From positions 1-64,000 of the forward strand of contig JAGCVI010000018.1 of NCBI GenBank assembly GCA_017962445.1: a DNA stretch of 64,000 bases. Reading direction: 5' to 3'. Made by a program: the position numbers and the translations under genes. The notes beneath the pieces are model-generated. The model was not told the origin of the DNA, ran no database searches, and saw nothing but the letters and a program-made list of their open reading frames with translations. This stretch comes from Bacteroidales bacterium (GTDB taxonomy: Bacteria; Bacteroidota; Bacteroidia; Bacteroidales; P3). Shown here piece after piece: positions 15,977 to 24,800 of this stretch (the stretch's first letter is position 1; every line of letters starts with the position of its first letter).

Positions 15977-17968
15977 CTAAACATACACCCGTTTCAGTTC
16001 TGCGCCTATCTGCTGGCGCAGCTTTACAAGGTGCATCTTCTCCGCCACAAGAATAAGTTTGTCTTCCTCGCCAGATGTGTAGGCAAACTGGCGGTCGAGG
16101 TCGTCGATTCTCTTGTCAAGTTTTTTGAGTTTGAAATTAAGTAGCGACTCCTCGACATCACTCTTCACGCACTGTTCCGGTGTAGGCACGGCTATCTGTT
16201 TCTTCTTCCACCAGTTGTCACTGATGCTGTAGTCCTCCATCATCATAGCGATAGCCATGTCGCGCACCTGCACGTCGGTATGTTCAGCAAAACGCTGGGC
16301 ATTGATGCAGGTCTCGCCTCGCTGGATGCATTCAGCGTACTCGTTGAATATCGCCTGGCACAGCGGATCATCGAAGGTCAGTTGGTCGTTGAGGATGTCA
16401 CCCACAACGACTTGGGCCACGGTGTATTCGATCTTAACAGCGTTTCCTGCTTCGTCCTTGTCGTCAAAGGTCAGCTTCTCGTTACCGTAGTTCAGAAGAA
16501 GATTGATTATCTTTCGTTCCTGGTATTCGGCAGGATTGAGCATAAACGGAGTGGTAATCTTGACGGCAGGCTTTTCCTCCTTCTTCTCAGGGGTGTCTTG
16601 TGTCGCAGTGTCGTTCAAGTCCTTGTCGTTGGGGTCTGGCTTGTGGTCGGCGGTGGCGCGCAGGCGTCGGTTCAGCTCCTTGGCAAGTTCAGTCTGCAAC
16701 GTCTGTTCCGGCATCTGCAAATGCGAAGCACACAGGCGCACATACTCGGTACGTTCCATCATGTCGGGCACCAGCGCGATAGTCTTCACAATGTCGCTAA
16801 GCACCTCGGCTTTGCGGATTGGATCGCCCTTGATTTCCTCAATCAGTATCTTTGTCTTGAAAAGAATAAAGTTGGTCTCGTTATCCTTCAGATATTCCTG
16901 CAGCTGTGTCGAGCCGTACTTGCGGGCATAGCTGTCAGGGTCTTCGCCGTCAGGGAACAGCACCACACGCACATGCATTCCTTCCTCGAACAGCATATTC
17001 ACCGCACGGAATGCAGCCTTGATACCAGCGCTGTCGCCATCGTAAAGTACGGTGACATTCTTAGTATAGCGCCGCATGAGGCGCACCTGCTCCACGGTCA
17101 GCGAAGTGCCGCAAGAGGCCACGGTGTTCTCCACGCCCGACTGGTACATGGAAATGACATCAATATTACCCTCCACGAGATAGCACTTGTCCTGGCGGCT
17201 GATGGCGTTCTTGGCCTGATAAAGGCCATAGAGGATATGGCTTTTGTTGTAGATTTCCGAATCAGGCGAGTTGACATACTTTGCCGGGCTTTTCTCCTTC
17301 GAGAGGATGCGTCCCGAAAAGCCGAGCACACGGCCGCTGACGCTGTAGATAGGGAACATGACACGTCCACGAAAACGGTCGTAGCTCTTGCCGTCATCCT
17401 TGAAGATTGTCAGACCAGTTTTCTGCAGCACGTTGTCACTGTAACCATTCTTGCGTGCATGGTCGGTGAAGTTACTCCACTCGTCAAGGCAATAGCCCAA
17501 TCCGAAATCCTTTATCACCTTGTCGGTCAAACCGCGCTCGTGGAAATATCCAAGCCCCACGGCTGTACCCATCTCATTGTCATAAAGCAATGAAGCGAAA
17601 TATTTCTGGGCAAACTCCGACACATGGAACAGGGCATCGCGCTCGTTGTTGCGCTCTATCTGTTCCTCGGTGAGTTTTTCCTCCTCAATCTCGATATTGT
17701 ATTTCGCTGCCAGCCAGCGCAAAGCCTCAGGATAGGTGTAGTGTTCATGCTTCATCAGGAACCCGACCGCATTGCCGCTGTCGCCGCAACCGAAGCACTT
17801 GTAAATGCCTTTGGCGGGCGACACAGAAAACGAAGGTGTCTTCTCGTTATGGAAAGGGCAACAGCCCACATGATTGGTTCCGCGCTTTCTGAGCTGCACA
17901 AATTCACCAATCACCTCCTCTATACGAGTCGCATCCATAATGCGTTGTATGGTTTCCTGGTTTATCAT
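15977..17968 (-). CDS. dnaG: DNA primase
   Basis: This 663-aa protein makes the RNA primers for replication. The zinc-binding domain has C37, H40, C58 and C61 (CCPFHNEKTPSFSV, YKCFGCGDSG). The RNA-polymerase core includes GRVMFPIYSVSGRVLGFSGR. The TOPRIM acids are E266 (VEGNIDV; usually EGYMDV) and D310/D312 (LYDGDSAG). The C-terminal 200 residues should be the helicase-interaction domain, reached through a charged linker. Promoter-like TAATTTTG lies 10 bp before the start. It is probably co-transcribed with the sigma-54 activator. Confidence 0.95.
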   Translation of the reverse strand: MINQETIQRIMDATRIEEVIGEFVQLRKRGTNHVGCCPFHNEKTPSFSVSPAKGIYKCFGCGDSGNAVGFLMKHEHYTYPEALRWLAAKYNIEIEEEKLTEEQIERNNERDALFHVSEFAQKYFASLLYDNEMGTAVGLGYFHERGLTDKVIKDFGLGYCLDEWSNFTDHARKNGYSDNVLQKTGLTIFKDDGKSYDRFRGRVMFPIYSVSGRVLGFSGRILSKEKSPAKYVNSPDSEIYNKSHILYGLYQAKNAISRQDKCYLVEGNIDVISMYQSGVENTVASCGTSLTVEQVRLMRRYTKNVTVLYDGDSAGIKAAFRAVNMLFEEGMHVRVVLFPDGEDPDSYARKYGSTQLQEYLKDNETNFILFKTKILIEEIKGDPIRKAEVLSDIVKTIALVPDMMERTEYVRLCASHLQMPEQTLQTELAKELNRRLRATADHKPDPNDKDLNDTATQDTPEKKEEKPAVKITTPFMLNPAEYQERKIINLLLNYGNEKLTFDDKDEAGNAVKIEYTVAQVVVGDILNDQLTFDDPLCQAIFNEYAECIQRGETCINAQRFAEHTDVQVRDMAIAMMMEDYSISDNWWKKKQIAVPTPEQCVKSDVEESLLNFKLKKLDKRIDDLDRQFAYTSGEEDKLILVAEKMHLVKLRQQIGAELKRVYV

Positions 17969-17978
17969 AACAGAATTG

Positions 17979-18012
17979 CAAAATTACGAAAAAAAAACAA
18001 ATCGTATACAAA
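17979..18012 (-). promoter_or_regulatory. promoter of dnaG
   Basis: The minus strand has TAATTTTG at 17979-17986, with a TTTG at 18009-18012, 22 bp upstream of it. The transcript leader would be only a few bases. Confidence 0.5.
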
Positions 18013-18040
18013 TAAAAATAGCCGTCATGATATGGCGGCT
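18010..18040 (-). terminator. terminator after 18083-18601 lipoprotein gene
   Basis: On the minus strand AGCCGCCA, a 5-nt loop and TGACGGCT form an 8-bp stem with one mismatch, followed by ATTTTTATTT. It is nearly identical to the hairpin at 18613-18638. Confidence 0.75.
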
Positions 18041-18082
18041 ATAGGTTGGCACGAACGATTTGCCGAAATGGTTCAACGGCTA

Positions 18083-18601
18083 TCAATAGTCATAACCAAA
18101 AAAATCATAATCATCTTCAAGGTCATCGATGGTCTCCTCATCAATTATATCGTAATCGTCATACGATCCATAGTCTGGAGCCGAACTGTTAGTCTGATAG
18201 TCATAATCATAGTCATTGCCATAGTCATTCTTGGAGGAACTATGATTGTTGAGAATATAAGTGAACCATTCGACATACCTTGAATCAACACCCTGTTTTT
18301 CAAACTCGTCGAGGAATATTTCCTTGACTCGTTTCTGTTCCTTCTCAGAGGGATACTTTTTGTCGAGCTCTTTTCCTTCTTTTTCTAATTCTTCTGTACA
18401 CTTGTCGTAACGATTTTTTTCAAGGTCTTTGAGACACCTGGCGGCATCCTTGGCGAAGAGACGGACATCCTTCTCAAGCTTGTCCTTGCTTTTGTCCTTA
18501 TCCCTACTCCGCTTTTTGCTACCGCCAAAGTTATCACAGGAAGCCATGGCAAAAACCAAGGCAATCGAGGCTAATACTAAAAATATTTTTTTCATAGTCA
18601 T
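18083..18601 (-). CDS. small lipoprotein, tandem family member 1
   Basis: This 172-aa protein has a signal peptide and lipobox (VFAMASC, lipid cysteine near residue 21). A Lys/Glu-rich helical middle contains a cysteine pair (RCLKDLEKNRYDKCTEELEKEGKELDKKY), and the tail is very rich in Asp/Tyr. The pattern second-cysteine-x3-L...KKY recurs in six further genes up to 21528, so this is the last and most diverged member of a tandem family. Unlike the others it lacks the 32-nt leader and instead follows a terminator. The function is unknown; the envelope location is inferred. Confidence 0.75.
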   Translation of the reverse strand: MTMKKIFLVLASIALVFAMASCDNFGGSKKRSRDKDKSKDKLEKDVRLFAKDAARCLKDLEKNRYDKCTEELEKEGKELDKKYPSEKEQKRVKEIFLDEFEKQGVDSRYVEWFTYILNNHSSSKNDYGNDYDYDYQTNSSAPDYGSYDDYDIIDEETIDDLEDDYDFFGYDY

Positions 18602-18612
18602 ATTTTTTGATT

Positions 18613-18638
18613 AAAAAAGCCGTCATAATATGGCGGCT
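18613..18638 (-). terminator. terminator after 18688-19095 lipoprotein gene
   Basis: On the minus strand AGCCGCCA-TATTA-TGACGGCT is followed by TTTTTT. It is almost the same hairpin as at 18010-18040. Confidence 0.85.
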
Positions 18639-18687
18639 AATCTATCTGTTATATGATACAGGATTACATCTGCTCCTGCATAGCAAA

Positions 18688-19095
18688 TTAAAATTCTGCT
18701 TGCATAGCGGCAAATGCATCAGGGCAAGATGCCTGTAAAGCTTCACCGATTGCAGTACCAAATGCCCTCATTGTAGCTTGGTCTGTCATATATTTCTGGC
18801 CAATTGCATTAGCTTGGCTTTCGAGTGTAGCATCATCCAATCTGTTTTCTCTATATGCTTGGCAAAACAGATCAGCATAAGCCTGTGCGTCGCTTCTCAT
18901 AGCATCAGAAACAACAGAAACACTGTTATTATTTTGACCTGCGTTCAAATTATCATCCTTTTTCTGCTTATCGACATTTTCTTTCGATGCCGAATCGCCC
19001 TTCTTGCCAGTATCGTCTTTTTTGCCAGAGCCACCACAGGCGGCAAACATAGTCATTACTGCAACAGCAGCAAGAACCGTAAAAAATTTCTTCAT
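18688..19095 (-). CDS. small lipoprotein, tandem family member 2
   Basis: This 135-aa protein begins MKKFFTVLAAVAVMTMFAACGG, a clear lipoprotein signal with the cysteine at residue 20. A Lys/Asp/Asn-rich linker follows, then a helical C-terminal part from about residue 60 with cysteines in LFCQAYRENRLDD and ALQASCPDAFAAM. It is less like the others, but has the same signal, size, orientation and the 32-nt leader (19115-19146). It is probably co-transcribed with the 19213-19476 gene. No known function. Confidence 0.75.
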   Translation of the reverse strand: MKKFFTVLAAVAVMTMFAACGGSGKKDDTGKKGDSASKENVDKQKKDDNLNAGQNNNSVSVVSDAMRSDAQAYADLFCQAYRENRLDDATLESQANAIGQKYMTDQATMRAFGTAIGEALQASCPDAFAAMQAEF

Positions 19096-19114
19096 TTTTT
19101 TCGTTTTATTGAAT

Positions 19115-19146
19115 GCCTACTCTTTAATGGATTTTCGGCACACTCC
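19115..19146 (-). promoter_or_regulatory. 32-nt conserved leader, copy A
   Basis: The minus strand reads GGAGTGTGCCGAAAATCC then ATTAAAGAGTAGGC, ending 19 nt before the start of the 18688-19095 gene. It is one of six copies between 19115 and 21580. Confidence 0.75.
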
Positions 19147-19212
19147 ATTAATTATATTTCATTGACAGCACACACAGGCCTTCATGCAATAACTGTGGAC
19201 TGACTTTTGTAA

Positions 19213-19476
19213 CTATTTCTTTTCACCGCACTCTTTGGCGACCTTGTCGTATGCAGCGTTGTATTTATCTGTCTTCGCCACATCGTTGCCATACTTCTCT
19301 GCATATTTTGTAGCCAGCTCGTCAGCATTCTTGCATTTTTCATTATCAGCTTCTCCACCGGCCTGTATACATTCGCAATTAGCTTTTGCAGCTTTCTTTC
19401 CTGCTGATTTTGGACCACACGAAGCAAACGCAACCATCACTGTAGCTACAGCCAAAACACAAAAAACTTTTTTCAT
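19213..19476 (-). CDS. small lipoprotein, tandem family member 3
   Basis: This 87-aa lipoprotein (MKKVFCVLAVATVMVAFASCG, lipid cysteine at residue 20) has a short mature part with cysteines in NCECIQAG and NEKCKNADELATKYAEKYG and a final ECGEKK. The K-C-x3...KY motif ties it to the neighbouring paralogs. Leader copy B and a TACCTTTG element (19551-19558) lie upstream, so it heads a two-gene unit. The function is unknown. Confidence 0.75.
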   Translation of the reverse strand: MKKVFCVLAVATVMVAFASCGPKSAGKKAAKANCECIQAGGEADNEKCKNADELATKYAEKYGNDVAKTDKYNAAYDKVAKECGEKK

Positions 19477-19501
19477 CTTTTTGAATATAATATATTTATA
19501 G

Positions 19502-19533
19502 GCCTACTCTTTAACGGATTTTCGGCACACTCC
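19502..19533 (-). promoter_or_regulatory. 32-nt conserved leader, copy B
   Basis: The minus strand reads GGAGTGTGCCGAAAATCC then GTTAAAGAGTAGGC, 25 nt before the 19213-19476 start and downstream of a TACCTTTG -7 element at 19551-19558, so it should be in the transcript. Confidence 0.75.
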
Positions 19534-19550
19534 TGCTTTAAAACAATTTG

Positions 19551-19558
19551 CAAAGGTA
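19551..19558 (-). promoter_or_regulatory. -7 element for 19476/19095 lipoprotein unit
   Basis: TACCTTTG on the minus strand, 74 bp upstream of the 19476 start. A TTTG follows at 19571-19574, but the spacing is short (12 bp). Confidence 0.45.
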
Positions 19559-19689
19559 CAACTTTTTTTTCAAACGGCAATATTTTTGAGTTTTTCAATG
19601 TATAATGGTATAAACCCAATACACCTTTTTGATGATTTATCGCTGGCGAGACGAATGTATACCAGCAAAATATTTGGTTATGTACCACA

Positions 19690-19722
19690 AAAAAAAAAGC
19701 CATCCACACGGATGGCTTTTTT
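19690..19722 (-). terminator. terminator of 20546/20095 lipoprotein unit
   Basis: AGCCATCC-ACAC-GGATGGCT (19698-19717) is flanked by A and T runs on both sides, with at least eight T residues on the minus strand. It lies 22 bp past the stop of the 19745-20095 gene. Confidence 0.92.
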
Positions 19723-19744
19723 ATTTCAGCTAATAATTTAAATA

Positions 19745-20095
19745 CTATTTAGCTTTAGTAGGTAATTCTCTTGCAAGGCGTTTGAGTTTTTCCTGATTAA
19801 CCTTTGTGTTGCTAATCAACTCGTCGCGTTTTTTGTTAAAATCTTTCCTTTTTTCATCCTTGTTGACATATTTCAACAAGATTTCAGCCCTCATGACATA
19901 GAGATCCTCATTGCACTTGTCATAAGCATGCTCATCATCAACATTAGTGAATTTGCCTTGCTCGTTAGTAAGGTCTAACTTAACACATTTCTCGGCCTTT
20001 TTGACATATTTTTTTGCTTTTTTGTTAACGCCGCCACAAGAAGAGAACATAGCGACAACAGCAACAGCTGCAAATATATAAAGAACTTTTTTCAT
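19745..20095 (-). CDS. small lipoprotein, tandem family member 4
   Basis: This 116-aa lipoprotein (MKKVLYIFAAVAVVAMFSSCGG) has a Lys-rich helical mature part. The two family cysteines appear in AEKCVKLDL and YDKCNEDLYVMRAEILLKY, about 29 residues apart. The match to the neighbours at KC-x3-L...A...KY is clear. It has leader copy C 22 nt upstream and follows the 20178-20546 gene closely; both should end at the strong terminator at 19690-19722. The function is unknown. Confidence 0.78.
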   Translation of the reverse strand: MKKVLYIFAAVAVVAMFSSCGGVNKKAKKYVKKAEKCVKLDLTNEQGKFTNVDDEHAYDKCNEDLYVMRAEILLKYVNKDEKRKDFNKKRDELISNTKVNQEKLKRLARELPTKAK

Positions 20096-20117
20096 GGTTA
20101 GAATATTCTAAAAAAAA

Positions 20118-20149
20118 ACCTACTCTTTAAAGGATTTTCGGTATACTCC
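20118..20149 (-). promoter_or_regulatory. 32-nt conserved leader, copy C
   Basis: The minus strand reads GGAGTATACCGAAAATCC then TTTAAAGAGTAGGT, 22 nt before the 19745-20095 start. It lies between two genes of one transcription unit. Confidence 0.7.
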
Positions 20150-20177
20150 AATTAATTATATTTATATGCAAAGGCTG

Positions 20178-20546
20178 TTAAAAGCTCATATCTTCACCTG
20201 AGGAAAAACCTCTTCCCTCACTTTCGCCTTTATTTGCCTCGTTCTGAGCAGCATCGAAAATGCTATCCTGTTCATGATAGAACTTTCTATACTCTTTGTA
20301 TTTTACAGAGTCGCGAGCACCAGAATACTTCTTGTACATTTTAGCCTCCATAAGATTCAATTTGGCTGCGCATTTGTTGTACTCCTGCTCATCCTGACCG
20401 GATTTGCTGTTGTTATACTTGGTGTAAAGATCAGTACATTCTTTTTTCTTCTCGAAGTACTTTTTTACGTCTTTTTCCATATTGCCGCAGGAGGAGAAGA
20501 GAGCAACAACTGCGACAACAAGTGCTGTAGTAAAAATTTTTTTCAT
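20178..20546 (-). CDS. small lipoprotein, tandem family member 5
   Basis: This 122-aa lipoprotein (MKKIFTTALVVAVVALFSSCG) has a mature part with KKKECTDLYTKYNN and YNKCAAKLNLMEAKMYKKYSG, the best example of the family pattern: a first cysteine in K-E-C, a second in K-C-x3-L, then A-x4-KKY. The whole looks like a two-helix hairpin that a disulfide could clamp. It is preceded by leader copy D and a full promoter (20617-20649). Unknown function. Confidence 0.8.
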   Translation of the reverse strand: MKKIFTTALVVAVVALFSSCGNMEKDVKKYFEKKKECTDLYTKYNNSKSGQDEQEYNKCAAKLNLMEAKMYKKYSGARDSVKYKEYRKFYHEQDSIFDAAQNEANKGESEGRGFSSGEDMSF

Positions 20547-20566
20547 TATTTTTTTATTTTTATTAC

Positions 20567-20598
20567 GCCTACTCTTTAAAGGATTTTCGGCACACTCC
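20567..20598 (-). promoter_or_regulatory. 32-nt conserved leader, copy D
   Basis: The minus strand reads GGAGTGTGCCGAAAATCC then TTTAAAGAGTAGGC, 20 nt before the 20546 start. The promoter at 20617-20649 places it inside the 5' untranslated region. Confidence 0.78.
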
Positions 20599-20616
20599 CC
20601 GTATTAATTTTGCGTG

Positions 20617-20649
20617 CAAAAATACACATTAAATTCGTTATGAAGCAAA
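20617..20649 (-). promoter_or_regulatory. promoter of 20546/20095 lipoprotein unit
   Basis: On the minus strand TTTG (20646-20649) is followed after 21 bp by TATTTTTG (20617-20624). Confidence 0.7.
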
Positions 20650-20794
20650 AAAATGATATTATTTTTTTAACACCCTGTTAATTTATTGTTTTCAAACACT
20701 TTAAAATAACACATTTTTTTAGTGCATTAGCTATACATTCACAGAAAAAGATTATCAATCAGCATTGAAAACAACAAAAAACATGCATAAAAAA

Positions 20795-21151
20795 TCAATC
20801 ATCATTGTTGCTGGAATTGAAGGAACGATACATATCCTTGATGTCCTTTTTATCTATATCGGCATCATCCATGGCATCCTTTATAGCATCTTCAAAATCC
20901 TCCATCTCATCGTCATCACTATCATATTCTACATATTTCAAATCTATTCTGGCTTTCAATATTTCGAGATCATAGACGCAGTCCTTGAATTTCCTTTCGT
21001 TCTTTTCAGAATCATCGTCATCGTATTTTTCCTGAAGGTCGATACACTTCTTGGCTTTTTTGACTATACGTTTTGCATGGTATTCCGGACCACAAGATGC
21101 GAAAACCGATGCAAGAAAAACAACTGCAAATATTAAAACTATTTTTTTCAT
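20795..21151 (-). CDS. small lipoprotein, tandem family member 6
   Basis: This 118-aa lipoprotein (MKKIVLIFAVVFLASVFASCG) contains KKAKKCIDLQEKYDD and FKDCVYDLEILKARIDLKY, again two cysteines about 27 residues apart ahead of an A-x4-KY helix. The C-terminus is strongly acidic. Leader copy E lies 25 nt upstream, directly after the stop of the 21220-21528 gene. The function is unknown. Confidence 0.78.
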   Translation of the reverse strand: MKKIVLIFAVVFLASVFASCGPEYHAKRIVKKAKKCIDLQEKYDDDDSEKNERKFKDCVYDLEILKARIDLKYVEYDSDDDEMEDFEDAIKDAMDDADIDKKDIKDMYRSFNSSNNDD

Positions 21152-21176
21152 TTTAATTCATTCTTCAATTAATAAA

Positions 21177-21208
21177 GCCTACTCGTTAAAGGTTTTTCGG
21201 CAACCACC
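21177..21208 (-). promoter_or_regulatory. 32-nt conserved leader, copy E
   Basis: The minus strand reads GGTGGTTGCCGAAAAACC then TTTAACGAGTAGGC, the second most diverged copy, 25 nt before the 21151 start and 11 bp after the preceding stop. Confidence 0.65.
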
Positions 21209-21219
21209 TGAATTTCTAC

Positions 21220-21528
21220 TTAATCAGAATAGTCCTCGTCGTCTTCATATTCTTTCCACAAGTCCTTCAATTCATCATTGTAGTCGTCGTATTTGTTCTC
21301 ATCCCTGTATTCGGCATACTTCTTGGAAAACTTCAGACCCATAATTTTAGCTTTCAAATTGCATTCCTTCATTGCAGTCCTGTTTTTCTTGGTATCGTGC
21401 TTGCGTTCCAGTCTATTGCATTCTTTCTGTTTTTCAAAAAGCTTCTTGGCATCTGATTCCGGATTGCCGCAAGAAGAGAATGCCGCCACAACAGCGACAA
21501 GCACCAAAAGCGTCAAAAATTTCTTCAT
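21220..21528 (-). CDS. small lipoprotein, tandem family member 7
   Basis: This 102-aa lipoprotein has MKKFLTLLVLVAVVAAFSSCG as its signal; the longer upstream open frame has no such signal and runs through the leader, so the start at 21528 is chosen. The family cysteines are in KQKECNRLERKHD and MKECNLKAKIMGLKFSKKY. The C-terminus is acidic (EYEDDEDYSD). It heads the array on the minus strand. Unknown function. Confidence 0.78.
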   Translation of the reverse strand: MKKFLTLLVLVAVVAAFSSCGNPESDAKKLFEKQKECNRLERKHDTKKNRTAMKECNLKAKIMGLKFSKKYAEYRDENKYDDYNDELKDLWKEYEDDEDYSD

Positions 21529-21548
21529 TTTTATCGTTGTTATTTTAC

Positions 21549-21580
21549 GCCTACTCTTTGTCGGATTTTCAGCTGACTCC
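21549..21580 (-). promoter_or_regulatory. 32-nt conserved leader, copy F
   Basis: The minus strand reads GGAGTCAGCTGAAAATCC then GACAAAGAGTAGGC, 20 nt before the 21528 start. A TACTTTTG -7 element at 21599-21606 lies just upstream. Confidence 0.7.
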
Positions 21581-21598
21581 GTGTTGAATAATTTTTTG

Positions 21599-21606
21599 CA
21601 AAAGTA
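21599..21606 (-). promoter_or_regulatory. -7 element for 21528/21151 lipoprotein unit
   Basis: TACTTTTG on the minus strand, 70 bp upstream of the 21528 start; no clear -33 element. Confidence 0.5.
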
Positions 21607-21806
21607 CTGATTTTTTTTCAACTCGATATATTTTGTTCGTAAAAAAAGCAAAAAAAAATATACACATAAGATTTTCAAGATATTACGAAACACATTATTA
21701 TCCTATTCATCATTCAAACAATCTGTTGTGCCATAAAAAACGATGAGACATACCTCATCCTTGAACTATTTTTTTGTTTATCCTCATCCAAAAGAAAAAA
21801 AAAGTG

Positions 21807-21814
21807 TAATTTTG
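21807..21814 (+). promoter_or_regulatory. -7 element of T9SS protein gene, possibly leaderless
   Basis: TAATTTTG ends only 5 bp before the ATG at 21820, so transcription would begin at or next to the start codon. Confidence 0.5.
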
Positions 21815-21819
21815 CAGAC

Positions 21820-24800
21820 ATGAAAATAAGGATTAAAACTATAAAAATAATCATATTTTCCATTGTTGCATTATTGGTTCCCAATATGTTGCATGCTCGC
21901 AACGATCGCGACACTATCGGGACCGGTGCACGCATATTGTTTTCAGAAAACCTTGGACAGTGGAACGAACGCGTTCTTTTTCGCTCACAGATGCACAGCT
22001 CAACGCTGTTTGTGGAACGCGACTGTTTCACATTCGTGGTACAGCACCCCGACAACGAAAACCTGCACCACCCCGTGGCCAAATCCAACGCCACAGGCCG
22101 CTACCGCCAGCACTCCTACCGTCTGACTTTTGAAGGCTGCAGCACCCGAAGCGTGACGGGCGACGACAAGGAGCAATGCCTCGAGAACTACTTCCTGGGC
22201 CGCAACCGCAGTCGATGGGTGTCGGGCGTGGGTGTGTATCAGTCTGTCACTTACCATGACCTGTACAACAGCATCGACATGAAAGTCTACACAGCGAGCA
22301 ACGCAATGAAATACGACTTCGTGCTGCACCCAGGCGCCAAGGCCAGCGACATAGTAATGCGCTACGACGGCACGGACGGAATCAAGCTGCAGAACGGCAA
22401 TATAGTGGTCCGCACATCAGTTGTGGACATCGTCGAGTTGAGACCTTACGCATACCAAATCATCGACGGCAAACAGGTTGAAATAGAGGCTCGTTATATA
22501 CAGAAAGGCAACCGCATAACCTTTGAACTTGGCGATTACGACACCACACAGATTCTAATTATTGACCCATACCTGCACTTCTCGACCTACACAGGCTCGA
22601 CCGCCGACAACTGGGGAACCACCGGCTGCTACGACTCGAATAAAAACACCTACACATCTGGCGTGGTGTTCGGCACCGGCTACCCGGTCTCACTGGGCGC
22701 ATACGACGGCACATACAATGGCAACTGCGACATAGGCATCTTCAAATTCAACGAAACAGGCACTACACGCCTATACGCCACCTACCTGGGCGGCAGCATG
22801 GCGGATATGCCGCACAGCATGTATGTCAACTCGTTTGACGAACTTGTGATTTTCGGCACCACAGGCTCGTCCGACTTCCCTGTAACCTCCAACGCCTACG
22901 ACACCACCTTCAACGGTGGCACCTCACTGCAGTATGAAGGCAGCTCGACAATCAACTTCCCAAACGGATCTGACATATTCATATGCCGATTCAACCAGCA
23001 GGGAACACAGTTGCAGGCCTCGACATACGTTGGCGGCAACGGCAACGACGGACTTAACTACCGCAACTCGTTCGACTACGTCACCATAATGCTTGGCAAC
23101 GATTCGCTTTACTATAACTATGGCGACGGCGCACGCGGCGAGCTGATGACAGACGACATGAACAACATCTACATTGGCTCGACAACAACATCCACCAACT
23201 TCCCTGTAACCCAAAACTGTATACAATACTCCAACCACGGAGGTCAGGACGGCGTGGTGTTCAAGATCGACTACAACCTGTCGAACATGATGTGGAGCAG
23301 CTATCTTGGCGGCACCAGCGACGATGCAATCTATTCGATAGACTGCGACAAAGAGTACAATGTGGTGGTATGCGGCGGAACCAACTCGATTGACTTCCCC
23401 ACGACCGCCAATGCCTACCAGCATTTCAATCAAGGCGGCAGTGCCGACGGCTTCGTGTCGAAGATATCATACCACGGTAACATGCTGATGGGCAGCACCT
23501 ATTTCGGATCGGCAACATACGACCAAAGCTATTTTGTACGCTGCAGCAAAAGCGACGACATCTTCATCTTCGGACAAACAAAGGCCTCTGGCAGTACACT
23601 TATACATAATGCAAACTACAACACGCCGAACAGCGGACAATTTCTGGCGCGCTTCAAGCCAGGACTTGACACCTTGGTGTGGAGCACCGTGTTCGGTGAT
23701 GGCAGCGGAGAGCCCAACATCTCACCTACAGCATTCGCCGTTGACGTATGCAACCGTTTGTATCTCAGTGGATGGGGTCGAATATTTCTTGGGCGTAGCC
23801 TGGGTGGTATGATATACGCATGGAACACCCACGGCACAAGCAACCTTAGTGTGACAAGCGATGCCTACCAGAGTGTCACCGATGGACAGGATTTCTATAT
23901 CATGAGTCTCGACATGGATGCCAACCAGCTGGTCTACGCCACCTATTTCGGTGAACTGCACAACTCGTCGGAATACTACAGCGGCGGCGACCACGTGGAC
24001 GGCGGCACCAGCCGATTTGACCGCCACGGCACACTGTACCAGTCGGTGTGCGCCAGCTGTTCGGGCGGCGACAACTTCCCCGTCACCACAGGAGCCTACG
24101 GACAGCACAACAACAGCAACAACTGCAACAACGCCATATTCCGTCTGAACCTGACCAATGACTTTCCTGTGGCAGAATTCTCGGTGCCAACAACCGTGTG
24201 CGTCAACGGCTCGGCAAGCTTTGTCAATACGGGACGCGGCGACAGTTTCACATGGGATTTCGGCGACGGCACAACACAGACGACCACAACGACACAGAAT
24301 GTCAGCCACAACTACACCACACCTGGATTGTATACAGTAACTCAGATAGCCCACATGACAGGCGGATGCCGCGAGACCGACACCACCACACGACAGATGA
24401 TGGTAATAGGCAATATCCACTACAACCTCGACACTTTGGCCACATGTCCCGGCATACCACTGCAGATAGGCCTGCAACCATCACTAGGCTGCACCTACCA
24501 ATGGATTTCGGGCAGCGTGAGCGACAGCACCATTGCCAACCCCTACGTGACACTAAGCGGGACATACATTCTTGTGATTTCGAACGGCACATGCAGCGAC
24601 ACCGCTTTCCAGATAGTGAATGTAGGCGAAGCCAATGCCGACATCGTGGGCGACACTGTCAGCTGCTCAGTCCCGACAATACTGAATGTCATTCCTTCGT
24701 CGAGCAACAACATATACCACTGGTCGAGCAACAGCAGTTTCAGCGACACCCTCAACAGCAACATGCACGAAAGCAGCTATTCATTCACACCTGTCGAACA

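Noticed and set aside
16280-17593. Plus-strand reading frame of 437 codons
   Set aside because: Antisense of dnaG, whose zinc and TOPRIM motifs are unambiguous.
19473-19709. Minus-strand reading frame of 78 codons
   Set aside because: It crosses the strong terminator, the promoter element and leader copy B; its apparent peptide is only the translated leader.
19115-21580. Leader peptide VCRKSFKE encoded by the conserved 32-nt element
   Set aside because: Copy F has a stop inside the frame and copy E changes several residues; no start or ribosome site is evident.
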